Assembly (NCBI GenBank): GCA_025359705.1
Contig: JANYFS010000028.1
Coordinates: 1-7,227 of the forward strand
Direction: 5' to 3'
DNA length: 7,227 nucleotides
Origin: Deinococcales bacterium
Lineage (GTDB): Bacteria; Deinococcota; Deinococci; Deinococcales; Deinococcaceae
A program made the translations under genes and the position numbers. Below the pieces are notes generated by a model. It worked only from the letters and a program-made list of their open reading frames with translations. It searched no databases and had not been told where the DNA came from. Shown here one piece after another: positions 1 to 4,273 of the stretch. How positions within the stretch are numbered: position 1 is the first letter of the stretch; every line of letters starts with the position of its first letter.

Positions 1-2
1 GA

Positions 3-116
3 CCCGCTCGACCCGAACAAAGTTTATGGAGTTACGGACTAAGCTACATGCAACCCGTTCTGCAATTTGGATACAGCAAATACCTGCAATGGGACACGAT
101 TCTTAAGCTTTTGTAA
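3..116 (+). CDS. Possible 3' end of an unidentified gene (partial)
   Basis: The third forward frame is open from the window edge and ends at a TAA at 114-116, giving about 37 codons. The peptide is rich in aromatic and hydrophobic residues (SLWSYGLSYMQPVLQFGYSK, then YLQWDTILKLL). Nothing in it identifies a family. A second forward frame also ends early (stop at 40-42), so the frame choice is not secure. The end overlaps by 14 bases the 3' end of the opposing membrane-protein gene, so the two genes would be convergent. No terminator-like hairpin is visible between them. An internal ATG at 48 could make a 22-codon ORF, but there is no clear ribosome site for it. Confidence 0.25.
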   Translation, partial: PARPEQSLWSYGLSYMQPVLQFGYSKYLQWDTILKLL

Positions 117-414
117 GGTACTGAAGCACACTTTTTATATGTTTAAATGTGAAATAAGACAGGGCTGATAACAGAAAAATCGAAAGACGTAATAAAAATA
201 ACATCAGCAATAAAACTGAATTTTTATGTAATTGAAAATCAACTAAGGCATAAAAAACAGTAGTTATTACATAAATTGTCAGCAGCGATCGCAATTGATT
301 GAGATCCGACTGAAAAAAATGTTGCCTATAATCTTCCTCGAGATCTCCTAAATGGGGTTCAGCACGATCCAAAAAATCAAAAACTGGCTTGAACCCCCTA
401 GTACCTATCTTCAT
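103..414 (-). CDS. Short membrane protein, probably the truncated N-terminus of a signalling protein
   Basis: This encodes 103 residues. The first 40 or so are hydrophilic and acidic (FDFLDRAEPHLGDLEEDYRQ, about 12-31). Two hydrophobic segments follow, near residues 43-60 (LLTIYVITTVFYALVDF) and 67-88 (VLLLMLFLLRLSIFLLSALSYF), and a short basic tail ends the protein. A cytoplasmic lead followed by membrane segments is the usual N-terminal layout of membrane-anchored cyclases, GGDEF proteins and sensor kinases, but the enzymatic or output domain is missing. The 102 bases downstream do not restore one in any frame. The ATG start is well supported by GAGGTG five bases upstream. The gene is AT-richer than those to the right. 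It is either a small membrane protein in its own right or the remnant of a longer gene; I favour a remnant. Confidence 0.5.
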   Translation of the reverse strand: MKIGTRGFKPVFDFLDRAEPHLGDLEEDYRQHFFQSDLNQLRSLLTIYVITTVFYALVDFQLHKNSVLLLMLFLLRLSIFLLSALSYFTFKHIKSVLQYLTKA

Positions 415-418
415 GCAC

Positions 419-648
419 TCACCTCAAAAAGTCTGCTAGAGAAAATAACCCTAAAGAAAGTCCCATCGCAGCGAGATTTTTCTCAGCACTCCGCAGCGAA
501 ACAACATACACAACCTCGAGTATAAAGTCTGAGTAGTCCAAAATCGTGTATCCAAAATCATCATATTTAGAAAAACCACCAGACCTGAGACCCCATCAGG
601 CTCGAGCGGGCCTGAACACGCCCAAATTATATCAAAACATTGTTTCAT
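419..648 (-). pseudogene. Small unidentified gene, apparently frameshifted
   Basis: From an ATG at 648 one frame reads MKQCFDIIWACSGPLEPDGV. After about base 585 the next minus-strand frame reads FSKYDDFGYTILDYSDFILE and continues to FSLADFLR and a TGA at 421-419. Joining them needs one shift near 584-590 and gives roughly 77 residues. Three things support one broken gene. The two CTCGAG hexamers here (515 and 601) would both read as Leu-Glu in the joined product, as in real genes of this window. The stop sits four bases before the next start, inside its ribosome site. The second segment has a plausible protein composition. No function is recognisable. The frame starting at 648 is also open further upstream to 762, so the true start is uncertain, and a sequencing error could equally explain the break. 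Confidence 0.35.
420..425 (-). promoter_or_regulatory. Shine-Dalgarno site of the short membrane protein
   Basis: GAGGTG reads on the minus strand five bases before the ATG at 414. It overlaps the last codons and the stop (TGA, 421-419) of the upstream open frame. This is the arrangement expected for two translationally coupled genes in one operon. Confidence 0.55.
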
Positions 649-762
649 ACAGAAAATATCCCTCACGCTAAAAAGAGTAAAATGTACTCGCTCAAGTAAA
701 CCACGCCCCATCCAAAAAATCCCCGCAGCAAAATTCCGAATGCGATACACTGAGCAGAACAT

Positions 763-1302
763 ATGTCGGTAGAACCCATTCGATTAGAGCAGAGTTTTCA
801 AATCCGTAGCCGCCCAGACGTGCTGTTTCGCTTGGCAGTTGACCCCAAACGAAGGATCAAATGGGATAAAAACCTTCGTTCCTTCGAATACATCGGTGAG
901 GAAAAGCTGCAAAACGGCTCGAGCGTGCGGATGCATTTTCCGTGGCGCTATGCCAACCTCAAGCTCGAGGCCAAATTTAACTATGTGCAGGCTCCGATCA
1001 AAGCCACCCTCGAGAGTACCAAGGGCAGCGGCCCGATCACCAGCATGACCCAACAGTGGTTTTTTAAGGCGGTGCCTGGCGGAACCGAAATGCGGGTGGT
1101 GATCATTGTCATCCCGCGCTTTAAGTTTGGGCGCACCTTGATCGAGCGCATGGTGCAAAACTATTTTGGCGAAAGCCTGCTGGGGCTTCAGCGGCAGGTG
1201 GATGTGCAGGCCGCCAATATGATCGAAGAAGCCTCCAAAGAAATGGCGGAAAAAATGCGCCTCGAGAAGTTGCAGGCGAAAAAGAAAAAAGGCAAAAAGT
1301 GA
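763..1302 (+). CDS. SRPBCC/START-like domain protein
   Basis: This encodes 179 residues that fit the SRPBCC (START/Bet v1/polyketide-cyclase-like) fold. It opens with a strand and then the typical helix (LEQSFQIRSRPDVLFRLAVD, about 8-27), an early Trp in RIKWDKNLRSFEYIG, alternating strands, a TQQWFF strand near residue 96, a strand pair GGTEMRVVIIVIPRFKF, and a long C-terminal helix from about residue 127. The last 25 residues are Lys/Glu-rich (EMAEKMRLEKLQAKKKKGKK), unusual for the fold, and may contact membrane phospholipid or nucleic acid. There is no signal peptide, so the protein is probably cytoplasmic. Members of this fold bind hydrophobic ligands or lipids; the ligand here is unknown. 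The ATG lies in CATATG without a strong ribosome site. A TACACT (746-751) could be its -10 box. The stop codon overlaps the GTG of the ABC ATPase, so the two are probably co-translated. Confidence 0.75.
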   Translation: MSVEPIRLEQSFQIRSRPDVLFRLAVDPKRRIKWDKNLRSFEYIGEEKLQNGSSVRMHFPWRYANLKLEAKFNYVQAPIKATLESTKGSGPITSMTQQWFFKAVPGGTEMRVVIIVIPRFKFGRTLIERMVQNYFGESLLGLQRQVDVQAANMIEEASKEMAEKMRLEKLQAKKKKGKK

Positions 1303-2090
1303 CCGCTCGAGTGGAACCTCAAAGCCCAACCCTACAAACCCCCAAGGGCCAAGGGGGTTTGAGGAATGTGGTTTTGGCGGCGGTGGATTTAGAAAAGCAC
1401 TACGATCTGGGCGGCACTCGAGTGGCGGCACTGAATAAGGTTTCGCTCGAGGTGCAGCAGGGCAGTTTTTTGGCGGTGATGGGGCCGTCGGGATCGGGCA
1501 AGTCCACTTTGCTGAATCTGCTGGGCCTGCTGGACAGCCCTGACGCGGGACGGATCGAGATTGGGGGCCGCGATACCGCAGGGCTGAACGACGACACCCT
1601 GACGCGCTTGCGCCGCGACCAGATTGGCTTTATTTTCCAGAGCTTTGAACTGATCCCCACCCTCAGCGTGCGGGAAAATATTTTGCTGCCCAGCGAACTG
1701 GCAGGCAGGCGCAAGGAAGCCGAAGCCCGTTTGCCCCAACTGCTCGAGCGTTTGGGCCTCGAGGCACGGCTCAGCTCCAACCCCACCCAGTTGTCGGGGG
1801 GACAGCGCCAACGGGTAGCGATTGCGCGGGCGTTGGTGCATCAACCGCTGTTGGTTTTGGCGGACGAACCCACCGGCAATTTGGACAGCAAAAACGGGCG
1901 CGAGGTTTTGAATATTTTTAGGCGCGGTGTAACCGAGTTGGGCCTGACCGTGGTGATGGTCACACACGACCCCTTGGCTGCGCTCGAGGCGGATCAGATT
2001 GTGTTTTTGCGCGATGGGGTGGTGGCAGGGCAGGTTTTGACCCACTCGAGCGAAGCCCGCAAACGCATTGAGGAGTTTGTGGGGGTTTAG
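1299..2090 (+). CDS. ABC transporter ATP-binding protein, LolD/MacB/FtsE type
   Basis: This 263-residue ATPase has every ABC motif: Walker A GPSGSGKST (62-70), Q-loop in FIFQSFELIPTLSVRENI (from about 111), signature LSGGQRQRVAIARAL (165-179), Walker B LVLADEPTGNLD (185-196) and the switch His in VTHD (about 223). The PTGNLDSKNG stretch and the LGGTRVAALNKVSLEV opening mark the LolD/MacB/FtsE family, which powers extrusion of lipoproteins, peptides or drugs, or mechanotransmission, with a separate membrane subunit. The chosen GTG start overlaps the preceding stop (GTGA), suggesting translational coupling. The first 23 residues are Pro/Gly/Gln-rich and not conserved in the family, so a start at GTG 1368 or TTG 1374 after GAGGA (1361-1365) is possible. 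No permease gene is adjacent. The TAG stop overlaps the stop of the convergent lipoprotein gene. Confidence 0.92.
   Translation: MTARVEPQSPTLQTPKGQGGLRNVVLAAVDLEKHYDLGGTRVAALNKVSLEVQQGSFLAVMGPSGSGKSTLLNLLGLLDSPDAGRIEIGGRDTAGLNDDTLTRLRRDQIGFIFQSFELIPTLSVRENILLPSELAGRRKEAEARLPQLLERLGLEARLSSNPTQLSGGQRQRVAIARALVHQPLLVLADEPTGNLDSKNGREVLNIFRRGVTELGLTVVMVTHDPLAALEADQIVFLRDGVVAGQVLTHSSEARKRIEEFVGV
1335..1361 (+). other. GC-rich hairpin near the start of the ABC ATPase gene
   Basis: CAAACCCCC (1335-1343) and GGGGGTTTG (1353-1361) form a perfect 9-bp stem with a 9-base loop. There is no following T-run, so it is not a standard terminator. It lies inside the poorly conserved N-terminal part of the ATPase frame. 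If translation really starts at 1368 or 1374, it would lie in the leader just before the start, next to GAGGA, where it could control initiation. Confidence 0.45.
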
Positions 2091-2530
2091 AGCTTGGCTC
2101 CAAGGGCCGAAGAAACCTCGAGGGTGACAGTGGCGGGGCGGGTTCCTTTAGGGGTCAGCTCGAGGATTTTGAATTGGTAGCCGTAGGCACTGGCTTGGTT
2201 TTTACCGCCCAAGTCGTAGGTGTGCAGCTCGAGCAATTGCACACTTTCTTGAGTTTCTGGGGTAAAGACCGACAGGGCCAGCACTGCGTCGCCTGCCCAG
2301 ACACAAACCGCGTTGACTGGGCAACGGGAATCCGAAATCAATTTATCGAATTGCACAACACGCGAAGATTCCGCAATTTTGGCGCTTTTCCCCTCGAGCA
2401 GCGTGATGCTTTGGGGGAAGGCACTTTTGGGTTGGGGAATGTTGGTTTGTGCGGGGGCGCAGCTCGAGAGCAAAAAGAAGCCCGCAAATCCGAGAATCAG
2501 CGGGGAAATGTATTTGGGCAAATGCGTCAT
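2087..2530 (-). CDS. Small lipoprotein, DSRCP/CVWAGDA family, copy 1
   Basis: This 147-residue protein has a lipoprotein signal peptide: a short N-terminus with Lys6, a hydrophobic core (PLILGFAGFFLL) and a lipobox LSSC with Cys24 as the lipidation site. A linker and a beta-rich domain of about 105 residues follow. The core motif is SDSRCP then CVWAGDA (Cys70 and Cys76), followed by ELHT, YGYQFKILELTP and TVTLEVSS. The two cysteines, six residues apart in an exported protein, probably form a disulfide. I recognise the motif as recurring in uncharacterised bacterial lipoproteins, but know no function. It is the downstream copy of a tandem pair and roughly half identical to its neighbour. Its stop overlaps the stop of the convergent ABC ATPase. 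No strong ribosome site precedes the ATG. Confidence 0.8.
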   Translation of the reverse strand: MTHLPKYISPLILGFAGFFLLSSCAPAQTNIPQPKSAFPQSITLLEGKSAKIAESSRVVQFDKLISDSRCPVNAVCVWAGDAVLALSVFTPETQESVQLLELHTYDLGGKNQASAYGYQFKILELTPKGTRPATVTLEVSSALGAKL

Positions 2531-2581
2531 AACTCAACATTGCACTTTGGAAATGATGTGGCAGTGAGATGCAATGAAAAT
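2531..2581 (-). repeat. Leader of lipoprotein copy 1, homologous to the leader of copy 2
   Basis: The 51 bases directly before the ATG of copy 1 align without gaps to bases 3043-3093 before copy 2, with about 33 matches by hand count. Shared blocks include TCTCAC, CAC, AAA and TTGA on the minus strand, and both have a TGA two codons before the ATG. The block fills almost the whole 56-base gap between the two genes, so the duplicated unit carried its own upstream region. Differences are not concentrated at third-codon positions, which argues against a conserved leader peptide and for a promoter, operator or simple duplication remnant. Confidence 0.55.
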
Positions 2582-2586
2582 AAAGA

Positions 2587-3042
2587 TCAGGGTATTTTGG
2601 TGGGCATTGCGGGGGATGCCTCGAGCGTGGCCTGAACGGGCTTTTCGCCAATAGGAGTCAACTCGAGCAATTTGAAACGGTATCCGTAGGCCACTGCTTG
2701 GTCGGAACCTTGGCTGACCGCTGTATGCAAAGTGATCAGTTGGGCAGGAGCGCCCACCAATGGAATGGACACTGCAAACGACACCTCGGCATCACCTGCC
2801 CAAACACATTGCACCTTGAGAGGGCAGCGCGAATCCGCAACCACGTTCACAAAACTCACCTCGAGATTGGCATTTTCGAGGGTGGCACTACTCCCCTCGA
2901 GCAATTTGATTTGCTGGGGTAAGTTGACTTTGGTTTCTGGGGCGGGTTGATTGACGGGGGAATTGGGATTGCAGCTCGAGAGCAAAAAAAGCCCCGCAAA
3001 ACCTGTAATCAGGGGGAAAACAAGTGAGGGTAAAATAGCCAT
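2587..3042 (-). CDS. Small lipoprotein, DSRCP/CVWAGDA family, copy 2
   Basis: This 151-residue paralogue of the downstream gene has the same plan: a hydrophobic signal (FPLITGFAGLFLL), lipobox LSSC with Cys24, a Pro/Asn-rich linker, then the domain with ADSRCP (Cys73) and CVWAGDA (Cys79), TLHT, YGYRFKLLELTP and ATLEASP. Asn at +2 after the lipidated Cys is neutral in the usual sorting rule, so the membrane face cannot be decided. The shared motif pattern in two exported, disulfide-capable copies suggests the same binding or structural role for slightly different partners, but no role is known to me. An 84-base gap separates it from the acetyltransferase gene upstream. That gap holds the conserved leader and a small inverted repeat, so it may have its own promoter. 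Confidence 0.8.
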   Translation of the reverse strand: MAILPSLVFPLITGFAGLFLLSSCNPNSPVNQPAPETKVNLPQQIKLLEGSSATLENANLEVSFVNVVADSRCPLKVQCVWAGDAEVSFAVSIPLVGAPAQLITLHTAVSQGSDQAVAYGYRFKLLELTPIGEKPVQATLEASPAMPTKIP

Positions 3043-3065
3043 GCTTCAAGAGTGCGCTTTGAAGC
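3043..3065. promoter_or_regulatory. Inverted repeat just upstream of lipoprotein copy 2
   Basis: GCTTCAA (3043-3049) and TTGAAGC (3059-3065) form a perfect 7-bp inverted repeat with a 9-base spacer, ending at the base before the start codon on the minus strand. It could be an operator half-site pair or an mRNA hairpin masking the start. Copy 1 retains it only partly, since several stem bases differ. Confidence 0.35.
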
Positions 3066-3093
3066 TGACGTGCGGGTGAGACGACATGAACTT
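3043..3093 (-). repeat. Leader of lipoprotein copy 2, homologous to the leader of copy 1
   Basis: This is the partner of the block at 2531-2581, with about 65% identity over 51 ungapped bases ending at the start codon. On the minus strand it also contains an ATG followed by 12 codons (reading SSHPHVSFKAHS) and a TGA three bases before the lipoprotein ATG. The copy 1 leader lacks that ATG. Confidence 0.55.
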
Positions 3094-3126
3094 CACTTGA
3101 GCGTTTAGTGAGGTTCGATTTAGATT

Positions 3127-3570
3127 TCAGCCCTCGAGCGACTTTCTAAAACACACCAAACGTTCCACTTCTTCAAAACCCACTTTGGCATGGGCTTTAT
3201 GGCTCCAATCCCACTCAAGCAAAGTATCCGAACCCAGTTCGGTACAGCCCATCTCGAGTCCCCAGTGTTCCACCCGCTGCACCAAAGCACGCCCTACACC
3301 TTGTCCACGGTGGCTCTGGCGCACAAACCACCCTTCGAGGAAGGCTACAGGGCTAGAGTCACAGCCTTCGGCATAGGGGCGCAAAGACACTTCGGCAAAC
3401 CCCACCGCAACACCCTCCTCGAGGGCAACAAAGGCGTGTCCTCGCTCGAGCAATTCTGTCATTTCAGGTTCAAAATCTTGGGGGGTGCCGTCGGGCCACA
3501 GCAGCAAACGCATCTCGAGCCAGGATTCACGGTCAGATTCTTGGGCGGGGCGCACAGGGATAGCAGGCAT
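3127..3570 (-). CDS. GNAT acetyltransferase, aminoglycoside 6'-N-acetyltransferase AAC(6')-I-like
   Basis: This 147-residue protein is complete for the short AAC(6')-I group, which transfers acetyl from acetyl-CoA to the 6'-amino group of aminoglycosides. Family-typical parts are the N-terminal helix with Trp-Leu...Leu-Trp-Pro (about 17-26), GFAEVSLR (57-64), EGCDSSPVAFLEGWFV (68-83), the acetyl-CoA loop RGQGVGRAL (88-96), TELGSDT (110-116) with the conserved Asp at 115, and VGFEEVERLVCFRK at the end. The order and wording of these blocks resemble chromosomal and plasmid AAC(6')-I enzymes more than general GNATs. I infer the drug specificity; a natural small-molecule or peptide substrate is possible. 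The gene follows pabC by seven bases. The perfect TATAAT six bases before its ATG suggests a leaderless promoter of its own besides read-through. Confidence 0.8.
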   Translation of the reverse strand: MPAIPVRPAQESDRESWLEMRLLLWPDGTPQDFEPEMTELLERGHAFVALEEGVAVGFAEVSLRPYAEGCDSSPVAFLEGWFVRQSHRGQGVGRALVQRVEHWGLEMGCTELGSDTLLEWDWSHKAHAKVGFEEVERLVCFRKSLEG

Positions 3571-3576
3571 GGGAAA

Positions 3577-3582
3577 ATTATA
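3577..3582 (-). promoter_or_regulatory. -10 box of the acetyltransferase gene (leaderless type)
   Basis: A perfect TATAAT reads on the minus strand with six bases (TTTCCC) before the ATG. That spacing puts the transcription start at or next to the start codon. The TAA stop of pabC lies inside this box. No good -35 hexamer is present at 16-18 bases. Instead an interrupted palindrome, GGGATTTAATCCC on the minus strand (3591-3603), lies in that region. Confidence 0.55.
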
Positions 3583-4273
3583 AAGCTCGAGGGATTAAAT
3601 CCCGCACCTCCAGCTCGAGTGAAATCCCTTCACCCCGAAAGGCATGAATCGGCAAAACCCCCACCCCACTTCCCAAAAGCCAAGCGTGCTTCGCTCGAGC
3701 CAAATCGCCCAAACCTACCCAACGCTCGAGGTGAGGAAGATTTTGCAAAAGATGCGCCCGTGTCACACTGGGCAAGCCCCCTTTGGGCGAGACCAAAACC
3801 CCATCTTGCTCGAGTAGAAAGGCCGCCCTCGAGCCATCGACCCAGTACCTGCCCAAACTCAGCAACCCCTCGAGACAATCATTTATTTTTGCTTGGCGCA
3901 GCGCCAAAACATAGGGTAAATAGTTGCCCGTTTTGTGCAAGCCCAATTGCGGGTGAACCTCGAGGGAACTGAGCCACACTGCCGCCGAAGAAATGAGAAT
4001 CGGCTCGAGCAGGCGCACCGTACCAAAACTGCCCTCTGGGGTGACAGTCAGGCGGTATAGGGAATCTGACTCGAGGGTTTTAATACGCTCGAGGTGTGAG
4101 GCGGGATCGGGGGGGGTAAGGCCCAAAAAATGACAGGTGTGCTTCAGGCGCTCGAGGTGGCGCGTCCATAACTGCGGTTCGCCGTGCTGCACCCGCACGG
4201 TGGTAAAGGCACTGAGTCCGTGCAATAGGGCGCTCGAGGGGAGTAAATCTAGGGGTACATCTAGGGAGTCGAT
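3578..4273 (-). CDS. pabC: Aminodeoxychorismate lyase (class IV PLP enzyme), start uncertain
   Basis: This is a fold-type IV PLP enzyme expected to split 4-amino-4-deoxychorismate into p-aminobenzoate and pyruvate. Diagnostic parts are HGLSAFTTVRV near the N-terminus, TRHLERLKHTCHFLGL, and HKTGNYLPYVLAL, where the Lys (about residue 114 from this start) is the PLP Schiff-base residue. WVDGSRAAFLL stands where relatives usually have E-G-S...N, so Glu is replaced by Asp and the Asn is lost. It lies directly after the fused PabB-PabA gene, which fits the pathway. No ATG, GTG or TTG exists at the right place. The frame is open back to a GTG at 4366, but those 31 codons overlap the end of the PabA domain and do not resemble PabC. 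An ATC at 4273, six bases after AAGGA, would give the expected length of 231 residues. A frameshift from the upstream gene is the alternative. Confidence 0.85.
   Translation of the reverse strand: MDSLDVPLDLLPSSALLHGLSAFTTVRVQHGEPQLWTRHLERLKHTCHFLGLTPPDPASHLERIKTLESDSLYRLTVTPEGSFGTVRLLEPILISSAAVWLSSLEVHPQLGLHKTGNYLPYVLALRQAKINDCLEGLLSLGRYWVDGSRAAFLLEQDGVLVSPKGGLPSVTRAHLLQNLPHLERWVGLGDLARAKHAWLLGSGVGVLPIHAFRGEGISLELEVRDLIPRAL

Noticed and set aside
285..292. One copy of the cyanobacterial HIP1 octamer GCGATCGC in the AT-rich membrane-protein gene
   Set aside because: A single copy has about a one in nine chance in this length of sequence. It does not show cyanobacterial origin.
596..615. Inverted repeat TCAGGC...GCCTGA around the CTCGAG at 601
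   Set aside because: The six-base stem has no T-run and lies inside the putative broken gene, so it is not supported as a terminator.
451..762. A continuous 103-codon minus-strand frame starting in CATATG
   Set aside because: The full frame has unlikely composition. Its better parts are explained as the first segment of the frameshifted small gene, and the remainder opposes the start of the SRPBCC gene.
784..1431. A long minus-strand frame of 215 codons across the SRPBCC gene
   Set aside because: It is antisense to a well-supported domain and rich in His, Pro and Phe from reading the opposite strand.
2086..2100. Possible bidirectional terminator between the ABC ATPase and lipoprotein genes
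   Set aside because: The stop codons overlap (TAG 2088-2090 and TAA 2089-2087) and no stem-loop with a T-run is seen here.
3043..3086. A 13-codon upstream ORF (SSHPHVSFKAHS) before lipoprotein copy 2
   Set aside because: The homologous leader of copy 1 lacks the ATG, and differences between the two leaders are not third-position biased, so a functional leader peptide is unlikely.
3190..3972. A long plus-strand frame of 260 codons
   Set aside because: It runs antisense through the acetyltransferase and pabC genes, has low-complexity content rich in Pro, His and Ser, and has no family features. It is a shadow frame.
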